Source: Heligmosomoides polygyrus polygyrus
Taxonomy: Eukaryota; Nematoda; Chromadorea; Rhabditida; Heligmosomidae
NCBI GenBank assembly: GCA_947396885.1
Contig: OX377205.1
Coordinates: 55,598,676-55,662,675, forward strand
DNA length: 64,000 nucleotides
Reading direction: 5' to 3'
The notes under the pieces are model-generated. The model had not been told where the DNA came from. It saw only the letters and a program-made list of their open reading frames with translations, and did no database searches. Positions 1-13,600 of this stretch are shown here, one piece after another. The translations under genes and the position numbers were made by a program. Positions within the stretch are counted from its first letter, which is position 1. Each line of letters starts with the position of its first letter.

Positions 1-1413
1 CGTCTAAACCGCTTTATTGGAAACCCTCCTGACATGTTTTTGATGAGCCTTAGGTATGCACTGGCTACTCTATCTGAGGAAGAGTTTGGGTGTAAAGCTG
101 CCTTTGGGCGGGTTAACGCGATCTTTAGTGGACCACCACTAGTGCGGGAATTTGACAGAATAAATAACTGCTTCCCTATAACTCCTTTGCTAGTACACCT
201 AAAGTGTACCTCCTCACGAACCATGCAAACATCAACGACGCTACGTCGAGAAGCAAGAGATAGAAGTTCAAGAAACCTGTTTCACACTATAGCGTTTGGA
301 ACTTGGCCACGTCGCGGGCGCCAGTACGAGCAAGAAGCTTTGGAGCGAAATTGTTTTGAACCCTCTTGATGCAATAGATTTCCTTCATTTTATTTGTGAG
401 AGGCTAATCAATAGTAATTCTACGTCCCAAAGAAACCTAATGTTATGTCCCTTAAGCACCTTCTCAAATCGTCTACATATAATATAGGTAACATCCTTAG
501 AAAGTATAGATATTGATCAGAATTGGTGAAAGCACTGCTCCTGAGGTACTCCGCTCGAGGTAGGCATGAAATGCTACATCCGCAAAAAGTGACGAAGCCA
601 ACAAGCGGGGAGAACAAAGAATTGAGGAGCCATGAGGGTGATAGGACCGGGACCGTTCAAGTGAAAGATGAGCCAAGAAGGTGGGCACAGGACGACATTT
701 CTGAGGTCGCGGCCAGTGGAGCTGTCACCGGCTCGAAGGCATTTATGACAAACATTCGAGGACCACGGCGACATTTCGAGTGTGGCTGTTCGGCCCTTTA
801 AGTACATTTATTAGTCTCCTTAAATCACTCCCAACGATTTCGAGACTTCGACGAGCTCGCTCAGGTAAGAGATTTTCTGTACACTCTAGCACAACCTTCC
901 CAAATTTTGTCACTCATTTGATGCAAACATGGAGATTATGCTGGGGACAGTTGGGTCTAGGTGTTCAGTTCTAAGAAACCTAAGTGACTGGTGTTTTCAG
1001 TCACTGCCATATGTCCATCGCTGCTTCCATCTGGATGTTAAATAAGCGGCAATATTTCCGGCGGACCGGACAAAAATGACTCGTTTGTTCAGCTGTTCCA
1101 CTGCAACGCGTTCTTTCTTTCATAATTTTCGGGTTTTATAAAGAATGAAACGGAAGTCAGTGGTCTGAGTCATGCTGTCTGAGAATCCGGAAGGCGAACA
1201 CGTTCTATTTTAACCACAGCAGTGTTTATGTGCTCGAGGAACCCTTTAGCAGCAGAGTTCCAGGCACCAATTAGGCGATCGCTGCCAAACCGCCTGCCGA
1301 ACAACGGCTCTGTTTGTGGGGATTACTTGATTGTTCTCCGAGTAGGGGCCTCAGAGTATCAAAGAGATAATTGCCCTCTCGGAGGAAACTGAGCGGAACG
1401 ATGCGCGGCACAG
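1..1413. other. Upstream region, nothing recognised
   Basis: No coding region with family resemblance is visible here. Open frames are short and overlap in several frames, as expected by chance. A good splice-acceptor-like TTTTCAG ends at about 1000 and could receive a trans-spliced leader or close a 5' UTR intron of the downstream gene, but nothing in the sequence proves it. The promoter of that gene probably lies here; no TATA box or other element could be placed with confidence. Confidence 0.4.
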
Positions 1414-1609
1414 ATGTGGCGCACCAGAATTCGACCGCAGACGATGCTGCTGCACGTCGCGTGGCCGCTTCTGATTCTTCACGTCGCCGATGCTCAACTC
1501 TCCGGCTCGCTTGGGCAGCGAAATTCGGCCTCTCCTCCGCAGTCCATCCAGGCGCTGAGCAGCAGTCAGCTCATCTTCCTCAACACTCTCACAAATCTAC
1601 AACAGCCAG
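1414..1609 (+). CDS. Exon 1: signal peptide
   Basis: ATG at 1414 and an in-frame ATG at 1444 both precede a hydrophobic core (LLHVAWPLLILHVADA) with a likely cleavage after ADA. The second ATG gives a more usual signal length of about 17 residues, so the true start is undecided. The exon ends in the strong donor CAG|GTACGT and in phase 1, which fits exon 2. Confidence 0.8.
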
Positions 1610-4600
1610 GTACGTTTGGACGTAAAGTAGGTGGAAACAGGAGTGGAAGTGCAGCAGGGATCGGCAGACATTTATTAGTTGCTGGGCAGCCTATACTGGT
1701 ACTACGAATGACAATTAATGAGTTACCTAGATTTGCGGGGGTAGAATAGCCATACAAACAGGCTGACAATGTACGAAATTCTGTCGCGATAAAAATGAGA
1801 TAAGTGGGCCAAAATAAACTTCTCTATCAAGGCGGTATCTGCAATAGCAGCATTAGAATTCATCTTCAAATTGTGTGTCGCCACGTCTTTTTCGTGGAGC
1901 CGAATCGTTTCCGCTTTGTCGGCAGCGGTCGAAGGTACTCATTGGCCTACACTCACACCGGATTGAGAGTGATTTTTCTCAGTAGTTGAGGAGCTCAAGC
2001 GTGTAAAAGAGCACAAGCGCTTTCTGAGTTGGACTATTTCTTGCTGGTCAAAGACCCTTACTAGTTCTTCTGCAGTGATAAACAGCTGTCCATTGAGCAG
2101 GTACATGTATAATTTCCGATCCTAGGTTCCGTCGACAACCTCTTTTACATCTGCATGGTCGGAAATGTCTCCCAAAGATCTGTCAGTTCCTTCACGTCGG
2201 CTAACTGACTAAATAATTGATCTCATAGTTAGACACTCGTATAGCGGCTATGTAAATCAGCGCCTTGATCTTCTGGAAAAATACCCCCTCTTCTTCTTCG
2301 TCGTCGTCGTCTTCTTCTTCTTCAGCGTCTATCCGTAGCGGGGTCCGCTATTCTGGTGTCATGACGATCCAGCGCTAAATCAGGATGGACACCAGTAACC
2401 TTCAAGTCCATATGTAACGTGTCAGACCAACGCTGCTTCGCGCGTCCTCTAGGCCGCTTTCCTGACACTTCCAACTCAAGGCCTATTTTGCGGACGCCGT
2501 CTTCTTTCCCACGCAGAACGTGGCCGTACCATCGTAAGCGAGCTTCGCGCATCTTGTCAGCTATCGGCGCGACACCGAACTTCTGCCGAATAGCATCGTT
2601 TCGGATGCGGTCCATGCCCGTGGCTCCAGCCGTCCAGCGCAGCATCTTCGTCTCCATGACGCTGAGGCGCGTTTCAACCTCCTTGGTCGCAGGCTAACAC
2701 TCAGCGCCGTACATCGTTACCGGCCGGATCTATATATTTTTGACTTCAAGCCCCAGCTTGAACTCTACTCTTTAGGCAAGAGTAGAGGATTCGCACCCAC
2801 TCTATGAGCTCTTCAGGGAGCTCCATGTCGTCGAATGGCGTACCATCTCCAAGTTGAGGAAGGCGATATGCAATGGCTTCTGTTTCTCGCGGTGTTTTTC
2901 TATCAGGAGGCGGGCGGTGTGTATGGCATCATGGTGTCACAGCCAGCTACGAAGCCGCACTGATTGCTGGAAAGCTGGACGATGTCCCGAATTCGTCCAT
3001 CGACAATTCGCTCAAAGATCTTCATGCTGTGCGAAAGCAAGCGAATCGGACGGTAATTGGACCAGTCTGCAGGACTGCCCTTCTTCTTCCAAATCGCAGT
3101 CGTCGTACTTTGGCTCCAACAGTCGGGTACTTTCTTCTCTGCCACAACCTGATTAAAGAACTTCGCCAACCAGTCAGCCGGGTACCAAAACTTTGCCTTT
3201 CACAGGTCAGCCGCCACGTCGTCGGGCCCAGTCGGTTTGCCTGGCCTCATCTCCTTCAGAGCCGCTTCTGTCTCCTCCACGGTGATGTTCTGGACGGGGC
3301 CATGGGTTGGAGCCGTTGAAGGAATGACTGTGTGAGGAAATTCTGCTGTGGAGATCTCCTCAAAGTAATCGCGCCATCGCTTCAGTGCTTTCTTGCGGTC
3401 CATAAGAAGACGGCCATTGATGCTGAAGAAATTCTCAACATCCCGATGGCGATTCTGCCGATGGCCGGTCTGCCGATGGCGATTCTTAGCAAGCCGGTAC
3501 AGATACCGCTCGCCATCGTGTGACTCGAGTTTCTCGTTCACATCTCTATAATGAGTGGCTTTTACAACAGCCACGGCCTTCTTTGTAGCTTCTTCTTCTT
3601 TGTGCTTCCGCCAGTTATCGGATGTCTTGTCGCTGAGAAACACGTGATAGAGCGACTTCTTCTCTCGAACTTTTGCTTTCACGTCATCTGTCCACAGCCA
3701 CGCCTGCTTTTCGACCTTGCGTCGTCCAGGCACTTTGATGTCGAGCTCCAACCTTGCAGCTTCATGTATCGCGTCGGCAGTCTTCTTCCAAGTTTTGTCG
3801 ACAGTTGTGACCGTCGGTAATCGCACGCGATAAATCACAGCTGCTTCCTTCTCTCTCATTCGCCACTACTTGATTCTCGGTGCATCGCATCGCTCGACCT
3901 GCTTCTGCCTTGGAGGGCGATCTTAGGAGTGCAGATCAGCGGTCGATGCTATGGGGCGATCGTCTCATACGGCACGATCTTCGCATCTTTGACAAGAGCT
4001 CGGTCGCGATCTTTCACAAGGACGCAGTCTATCTGAGTCTTGGTGCCCCCACTGTACATAGTATGAGATGAGGTGGGAGTCGTGTTTTTGGAAGACGATG
4101 TTCACTATGGTGAGGTTATGCGATTCCGCATAATCAAGAATACACTGACCATCTGCGTTACGTGGCCCGTATCCGAAACCACCATGACAGTTGTACCCGT
4201 CTTTCGTAGCACCTACGTGCCCATTAAGGTCACCAGCGACCACGATGACATCTTTCGACGGCACCTCTGCTGCCTTCTCATCAAGCAGGTTCCAAAACTC
4301 ATCCTTGGCTTGTTCTGAGCAGCCGGTCTGCGGAGCATACGCAGAAGAGAAGTGAGTCGCTCCTTAGCGGCGACAACGATCTTCATCAATCGACCGTCAA
4401 AGCGCTCGACGCATACAATCGAGTCACGAGATCGTTCGGAGACGATTATTCCGACACCACTGGTGGTCCTGGGACTTCCACATAGAACGGCCTTAAAGCC
4501 ACATCCTATTTCCCTTGACTTGCTGCATGACCACCTCGTCTCCTGCACCGCACAGAAATCAATCTTTCTTCGCTCCAGTGCTTCTCGCACTCGCACGAGC

Positions 4601-7600
4601 GGCCCGTCAACGTACCCACATTCAGCGTTGCTACGCGGGTCCTGCTTACGTTACGGGACTTTCGGACTAGCTCAGTTGCCCCCCCCCCCCCGATGCCGTC
4701 CTCGCATCAGGGATCCTCGCATACTTCTCACCCTCGCCGGGCTCTGCGAGTGCGCGACGGCTCCCGCGGACGCCGTAGCACTATCTCGAAATACTTGAAC
4801 TGTCATACACCATATGATGTGACATTGGCCCCTGTCACAAAGGCCTGTCGCCTGTAATCGAGTGTCCGTGTTCGGCTCGGCTCGTCAAAGCGAGCAGTTT
4901 CCAGTGGCACCACGTGGAGGAACGGACATCGCCACCGGAAAAAATACCCCCTAATCAGGCTTTTCTGTAGGGGTCTTCTGTGAGATCATCGAGTTCAACT
5001 TTCGCATCGTCTTTGTCAAGCAATGAATATAGACTCAAACCTCGTTGATCATACATATAATAGATCGTTGCAGGAAGATACAATTTTTTACTGCGTAATG
5101 GCCAGTTGAGATTTTGTGGGGTTCTGCCTGCCTCCTAACGTTCGCTCTTCAGGTGGAGGGCAAATCAAGTATTCGGATTTAACTCCGCGCTTAGAAGAGC
5201 ACTTCAAAAAACATATGTAGGATTTTTCTGGGTGCGGAAAAATTGGCGTTCAAAACCTTATAGGGTACAATTTACTGTTTACAACATGTCTCCGCCTGCA
5301 GACTTTGCTGCACGCGACTCTCAACATTCTCGCATCCACATCTAGAAAGGAAAACTTGTGAAGAGATTTAAAAATTTGCTAATATAAGAAGCTGAAAAAT
5401 CAAATCAAGAAAAAATAATGAAAAAATAGATAAATGAAAAATGAGAAAGCTGGGGTGATGGCCGAGAAGAATGGGTAGTTTCCGTTTGAGGTGTCGCCGT
5501 TTCGCCAGAGCTCCTCATTGGTACGAATCAGTCACCTCGAATCACTCACCAGAATCTTCACGAGCTCGACTGGACAAAGATCGACCGACGCAGCGAGGAA
5601 GGTGGGTGCTTGCCAGCGGGTCCCAGACGAGCGGCTGCCGTGTCCACAGATCCTGCTAGTCAATTCTGATTGCAAAGAACTGAATCCGTGCTCTTGAGAA
5701 ACACCAGTTTAGGGTGGTGGCACTTGTACCCGTTCGGTGAGCGCTACTTCGACGACGAACTTTCGCACAGGCCATGGATGGAGAAGCAAATCGACCTCGA
5801 CTTCTTCCTTCCTTACTACGGATTTCGCTTTAACTATACATTCGTAAGCTGGTTGTTGTTGCCTTAAGACAAACGTTTTTCAAATTCGCATTTTTTGTAG
5901 ATTTTTCAAGAGGGCTTCGTTGCGTTTTCGCATCCGTGGTACGTCCAGCCACCGTATTCCTTCCCTAACCCGCACTGGCCAAGCAAACCAGATCCCAGTC
6001 TGATAGCGGTATGTTGTTTCATGATGTCATGAAAGGCGAAAACGTATCGAGCCGTCTAGGTCTTCATGGCAGAGCAGCAAATGCAACACGTCGGCGACTC
6101 TAGGATCAGCAACGTTTGGTTCCGCGTCATTGAAAGGTACTGTGGTCCGCCTCAGACCTAGTAGGGACGGGCTTCAGTTCCGGCATTGCAGACCGACGAA
6201 TCTGATCGGCTACAACAATCTGCAGGTGGACCCCGAAGAGACGAGCAGAGAGCCGAGCCTGCAGCAGCCTCTTGGCGTCTACAGTTACGATGATCCAAGG
6301 TACGCTGCGGCTTCACTTTAGACTTTACACAAAGTCAGGGGTTCTTCGCTCAGGTTTTATCGCACGTTTCGAGGCCGGCAGCTTAGAACTCAGCAAGGTA
6401 GGGTTGAAGATCCAGAAATGTTGGATAGAATTACGAGGTAGGTCTACTTCAAGTGAAGCCGCCTGAAATGTCCCTCCTAAAAAGAAAACCCTCTCAGAGA
6501 TGTTCGTCATTCGATGGTCGGAGCTCGAGGATGGAAGGCGGACTATGCGTTGCTGATTACCTGGGAGAGAATGAGCTATGGTGGAGCCCCGAAAATAACT
6601 GATATGAGCAAGTATGAACAGGCGAAGAGATGGGTGCGTCATTTTCCATGGATCCGGGGCGCAGAGTACCATGGCTGGCTGCAGAACGGTGGAGAAGGAG
6701 CGCTCACACAGCACTTCTTCTCGCCGGCAAGAGAGTTTTGAAAGAATGGTCCTATTCATCTACTCGATCCGCTTCCCCCGAATTTCCCCAGCTGTCTATG
6801 CAGCTCGACCTGACCTTTTGATTGAAGGCTGTTGCTCAAATGTGATTACTTGCCGGAGAATTTTGCGTGATACGGTCTCGCTTGCAGCAAAACACCTACC
6901 AAATGGTACTGGCCACGGACGAGATCAGAACGTACTGCATGCTGAACTACGCGAACATCAACTGGACGTCTTCTTCTCAAAGTGGTGCCCTCACTCGAGG
7001 AAGGGGAGGCATGCAGAGCGCGTTGGTAAGAACTGTGGTACTTAAGAAGAACTCCAATTAGTGCTGGGAATTGCTCAATAGAGCAGGTTGATGTCTCGCT
7101 TGGCATCACCCTACCATACCTTCGTTAAAAAGAAGATTCTGGCTAGTTATCTCGCCCCGTTTACAGCTACTGAATGAATCGTGTCGAACGTCTTCCGGAG
7201 ATGAGAATGCAGTGTGGGAGGGAAAATTATGGGGTGGAATATCTCCCAACCTAGTAATAACTGCTCAACTGGGCCGCTTTTCCGAGCGGCTGAATAAGTG
7301 GTTGCAGAATGGAAACCGCTGCACTCTTCGTCGATGCTGCGGATTAACGGCGCAGCAAAATCGTTTCCATGTCCCCTCACATAAGATCGAACATGAGGAA
7401 AGGCTTTCAGGTGGGGTTCAACGGCGGCAACGGCACCGGGTTTTACCCGTTGCCGTTCTCCTCGGAAGGAAACTCGTACAAGCTCGTGCAATTCGGCTCC
7501 ACACAGGTGATCTGCATGCATCTTCTCACAATCAGGTTACATGTCAACGCCTTCGTTTCAGGTGGCCGGCCGCTGGCTGGCTCGTGTTGATGAGCAAATC

Positions 7601-10600
7601 CAGTATGGGGGATGTACGAATAGCAGCAGAGGTTGGACTGGAGGAAAAGAATTTTCTGAGAGCTTTTCCCATCTGAGCCGCTTTAGGGGCAATTGAGCTC
7701 TCGCAGCAGTACGGCAATATGCTAGGGGGCTTCGCTCTGAATGTGACGGGACCATGTTTACTGCCGAACGACGTCCTCAGAATGCAGCTCGACGAGCTCA
7801 CCATAGACTGCGAAAGGGTGAGCTAAATAAAAAATCCCACTGAAAAGTGGTCGTTTAAAGCCTTGGTAAAACAAACACAGCCAGTTGAGGCGCTGACTCT
7901 CGCGTTACCCCCGAATCAAACTTTAAGGTGCGTGGTGCACCTATGCCAACAAGGCTTCCAATCGCTGCAGGTCAGCGAACTGGTACCATGCATTTAGCAT
8001 CGAATAGAACTGAAGCGCTAAGGGGCGTCCGATTCAATATGCTCCGGAAAATTTTCTCCGTTCTTTGTTCCTGTTCTATGAGCGCACTTATGCTGCAGTT
8101 ATACGAATAAATAAATAAACGAATAATTTCATAGCTTTGAATTTGACGCTACCGGAGAAATGAGAAGGATCTCTCTCGCCATTTCGATCAATGGAAAAGC
8201 TGGGTTCTGCTCTTCGGCGCAGTGCCCAGCTGCGGACTCTCCCTGGGCGACGGAAGTAGTTTCCACACGAGCAGCTTGTAACGCACTCACCCTGGAGTCT
8301 CTTGCCTAGCCTGGTTCTGCGCAGAACCCAGCTGCAGTCTTCCCTAACCGACGAAAAAACGATCTCCAATGACAACGGCTCGGACGACGTAAGCAGGCGC
8401 TGGCACATTGCCACGGCAGCAAGTGGTGAAGTCTTATGGCTATGGATGTATATTGGTATAAGAAATATTGATGATCCGGCCGACTTTCCTTTTTCTTCGA
8501 CTGCGAGGAATCCAGTGCAACTAACACGGGTCTGAGAAATGAACGCGAAACAGGATGTGGGCGAATTATGGGATGGATAGATACTTTTGAAACGTACTGT
8601 ACTTAACTACTGCTAGCTTGAAGTACGAGTAGCTTCGGATTTGGCACGATACATGTCAAGCGCAGTGCAAGTACTGCTGTCCATTTAAAATCAAAGGTGT
8701 CTGGGAAGTGGTTTCATTCTTAGGTTGACTGCAGAAATAGAACCCCAGCTCACCTTTAAGGGCTACTCTTAAGTAGCATTTATCTAGCGGGTCCAAAACT
8801 CTGCGTTAAGCAACTAGCGCAACGCAGTTGTGTTGCTGTCCTCCAAGGGTGCTGCTTGTAAAGTAGCGACGTTCTTCAGATCGACATGGTGATGGCTCGA
8901 TGTGTGGTTCCCACAAACGCGATCTTCAAAATCGGATTTGTAGACGTGAAGCTGTCTGTGGATGCTGGCAAGAGCTATCCGTGGTGGACAAAGTTCTACA
9001 TAGGTAGAAATAGGTCCCCGAACTGGCCATTCTCTCCATCAAAGAGGAGTTTTAGTGCAGCCGGGACTTGGACGACGGCGGGTGAACCTCATCAATGACC
9101 CCCGAGAACCAATGAATGACTGGAGCTTCTACGATCCACAGGTGAATCGAGGTTGCAGCTTTGAATTAGCAAGACCTGATTTGCCCGATTGTGGATTCAG
9201 TTCACTCCGTTCAGAACCTCACCATTTCGTGGGAGTGGGAGAACATCACAGCGAACACCAACACGGCTGTCGACATTACGCTCTGGGGCTACTGGGAAGA
9301 CACTGAAGGGCACTCTTTAAAGCAGGTGAGAGGGCCACTTTGTGACGGCTTGACCAATATCTGGGTCTTCAGAAGGCGTTTCCAGATCGGATACATAGCC
9401 AAGAGACATCCGAACAATGGAATTCTTTCGTTTTCACCTAGGAATCTGGAGGTTCGCGGCCGCTTCATTTCCCTCCTTTTCCAGTTGCCAGCATGCCGAA
9501 ACGTTTAGGTTGACCTCGAAGGAGACGCGGATGCATGGCGCTTCTTTCAAGGAGGCGTCGTTCAAGTTCGAGCATCTGAGGCGTGGCTGGAGGACAGAGG
9601 AGACAGGTGACGACTTGGACATTTTTTGGCGCACGTGCCCTTCCAACACTGCAGTCTTGCAAACAAGGAGCTCAAGTGTTTGTTTACTTTCACACCACTA
9701 AGTTGACCCATGTCGAGGTTGCGTTTGTGAGGAACATTTTGAAAATCTCTTAAAGTAGTCGATGAACGGAGATGCATATTGCAGCAGGTAGTGAAGGTTC
9801 GAAGAGTGCCGAGTGCACCACACTCTTCATAGGGCTTCATACCACGGAGCTATTCATTTGAACTGGAGAACACCGGTGCTGTTAGGAGTATAACAAACCC
9901 AAATCGAAGGTCCACCACAAGGCCATAGAGCTCATCTATGCTTTTTTTCCGTATAAGACGACCTTATACATGCCCAAACGTAGGACGAACGACGTGGGGT
10001 TTGAGCAGGGGAAGCCCAACAACAATCGTTTAGTTCCTCCATCAGGCTTGGAGGCATTTTCATCTTCTACTCGAAGTTCCACGAATCTCCCTCGATAGTC
10101 GGGGTAGCTTGCTAAGAAGGATCTTGGGCCGCTTGTTGCAGCTCCACTGGCGCGCCCCGATGACGGTAGCGTGGCGGGTTGTTGAGCCCGCCTTGGACGA
10201 GGTGCAACGGATGAACAGAGCAGACCATGCGCCGTGGAGCAGACTTCCTGTCGCATCGTAGGGTAGTGATTGACGACTTTTTGTTTTCTGCTATTTTTAA
10301 TAGGGACTGTACTCAACTAGCGATGTATAAAGCAAGTAAAAGAAAACACACAGGAAAAGCTGAAAAGAAAACATGGCCTGAGCGAAAGCTACAAAGACGT
10401 CGTGCATTAAAGAAGTGTAAAAGACGAAGGAACTTGGTGTGTCACTCCTTTTCCCATTTCGTCCCTGTAATCTCAGAGGTGCCATGTGGTCAGACCCAAA
10501 GCGTGCAGAAAAGAAGAATTCCGAGCGAAAAATAGAAAAGCATCAGGTCCGGCCTGCGTCAGCATGGAATCTGCTCCACGGCAGCAACGCGCTCTGCTTG

Positions 10601-13600
10601 ACTCGTCTCATCTCGTCTGTGGCGGGCGCGGCGCCAGGTCTGCCTACAGTAATGGAGCGCGTCGTCCCGCCTTTTACAGAAATGGGAGACACCTAACGTA
10701 ACGCACCCTGCCTACGACTCCGGCTCCGTGCCAGCCTTGACTGTGTTCGTCCGTATGCCCCAGCATCCAATTACGACGACGAAGAGGTCGAAGCCTTCTA
10801 CGTGGAGCTGGAGACGTTCTATAAGAAAGATCGCCCCTTCTACAAGGTGATTGTTGACGACTTCAACGCCAAGATCGGCCACGGAAATCACCGGAAGAAT
10901 TTTACTCGCAACCAACGATTTGGAGTGGAGCAAGCAAGGTGAAAGGCCGTCTGAGTTCATCATCTCGACCAAGAGCATCCATGGAAACTCATAGTTCCAG
11001 AAGCCTCCCGCACCACGACGGACATAGGAATCCGCCGGTGGCCAGTTCCACAAGGAGATCGACCACAGCATCTTCAACCGCAAGTATTGCCTGACCGACG
11101 TCTCTGTTGTCCCCAAGTTCTACACGGGATCGGACTTGATGGCGACTCCCGTAGCAATATAATTTACTGAAGCTACTACAGACGGAAATAAAATATTTGC
11201 CGGATATCAGTAGTAATGGAGGCATTGTCATTCAAAGAGCCCTTAGACTTAGAGGGTGCCAAACATGGGTCAGATGGTAAGAACAAATGCAGAGGAAAGA
11301 CTCGAAAAAGAGCTACATATTCAGCAAAAGCGAAGTCTTCCAGAAGTAGGCCGTTGTGTTTCCAGAGGTTTTGCATAGACAGTAGGATCACGTGAGGTTT
11401 GTCGATTTCCGTCTGTGTTATTTGCAGTAGCCGCTATCCCTGTGGCAAGTGTAACGTGGAGTGTGCTGATGATCTGTAGAGGACCGGATCTATAATCAGA
11501 GTGTACGCTATGAAGAAATTAATCTGTGTAGCTAAACATGTAGTCAAAATTTGAAGAAACATCCCTGAGATGTTGGAAGATCGCGCAAACGGTATTCAGA
11601 TGAGACATGTGCCATCATCCCTCGGTCGATTGGCTTAGAACAGAATGTAAATCTGATCTAGTTAACCTGGCACGGAAAGCCTTACTGTTCTCTGACTCTA
11701 AAGCGTCTTCTTCCCTCGCTGTGTATCTGCAACGACATGTCGCAGCGAGGGAAGAAGAGTTCGACGTTTTAGAAGGGCAACTCCCAATGACGTAAGGACA
11801 TCGCGTTGAGAGCTTTTAGTCCATCCCATGCAAGGCGTGAAAATCCAGTTCTTAGTTCACCTCGGAGCAATTTAAACCCGACTACCGAGGCGTTGAAAGC
11901 ACGGCGATGTATTAGACTTCTGAGATTATTCTCAATCTGCCTCTCTAACTTGGCATGGACTGTGGATAGTCAGAGTTTGGATAGCAGTGGTACATCAAAA
12001 TGTTGTGAATGTTTGCTGCACTTTTTCGGTTTTCGTTTGATGATTCCAAACTGGTGAGCAATATTCTAAAATAGGAGTGACATATGCTTTATACAGTCTT
12101 ATCAAGATCGAGGGTTCATTGCATCAAACGTTCCTAATCATAGTGAAAAATACAGCAAAAGTTTCATGAACTATGTGTTCTACATAAGAATAATCTTCAT
12201 ATTTTTGTTAACATACACTCCCAAATCACGAGCTCCTGACACCCTCAACGGAATATTGTCGATGCAATAGTTAAGACTTTCGGATTTTCCTAAATGTAAT
12301 GCCAGCTTTTTGGAATGGTTTACAGGCAGACCCAGTTGCATTATGATAGAAATAGAAACTGAAAGACATTGTGGAACACAAGTTCTGTTGTTTTCGTCAT
12401 AAAATCCATAAATTTTTACGTCATCCGCGAACAACCGTACTTTAATTGCTGGTGTAGGTCCTCAATTTTGTTGGCAGATTACAACTATATGCAAAAAATA
12501 ACAAAGGAGACGAAGATCCTCAAATAGGGAATGCCCTCAAATGACCACATACACACCATCTCAAAGCTCTTTGATGTATCGCGAGAGTACAAGCTGCCGC
12601 TGTGCCTTACGTTCATCGACCTGAAGAAGGCATTCGACTCCGTCGAAACTGAAGCGGTCGTCGACGCCCCGCTCAGTCAGGGGTTCCTGCTCAGTACATC
12701 AGAGTCCTTCTAGAGCTATTCAGTGAATTCACGACCAAGATCTCACCATTCTACAACGTCGTCGTCATCGACGTGAAGAGAGGTGGTCAGCAGGGTGATA
12801 CCATTTCCCGAAAACGTCATGTGCGAACTAGAATGGGAAGACATGGGGTGAAGGTCGACGGTCGGCAGCCGGCCATCATGATGTCGTCAGCGAAGCAGCG
12901 AAGCACCATCTTCGCTTCGCTGACGACATCGTGCTTGTAACACCGAGCAATAGCCAGACGGAGCGAATGCTGGCCGACTTCGATCATATACGTAGGAAAG
13001 TTGGGCTGCAGCTGAATCTTATGAAGACTATGTCAATGGGAAAGTACGAGTTTCCGATCACCCATTCTTGCTCAACGAGACGAATATCTCCGAGTATTCC
13101 AGCTATGTACCTACGAAATCAGGATGAACAAGATGATCACTCGATGAAAAACGTGCGGAATCGAGAGGACGATGCTCGGAGTGACACGATTCGCGCAAGT
13201 GAGAGAATACTTCCGGAGTTCTGAGTTTCTTCGACGTTCGCAGGTCAGAGACGCTGTCGCATGGGACAAGCCGTCGACAATTAGGTGGGGCGGCCACATA
13301 ATGCGCTTCGAAGTCTCCCGCTTGACGAGAGCTGTTACCGGGTGGATTCTGCGGGATGCCAAGAAAACACCAGGACGCCCAACAACGCGTGGTCGGACTT
13401 CTTCGTGAAAGCCCTGAACGACCGATATGACGCTCTTCATGACCCTCGAGAAAGGAGGATCCATTGGAGCACTGTGGCACGCGACAGGGACAAATTGAGA
13501 CGCTGTTGGCCTCGCTCGAGCAATTCGATGATCGGCGGGGCGACAGATGACATAGGTAATACTCAAAATTAGCGGCACGTGCAGTGCGGTAGGAGGATGA

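Noticed and set aside
6634..6640. Donor-like GTGCGT ending exon 7 at 6633
   Set aside because: The frame continues for 35 codons of clearly family-like sequence past it.
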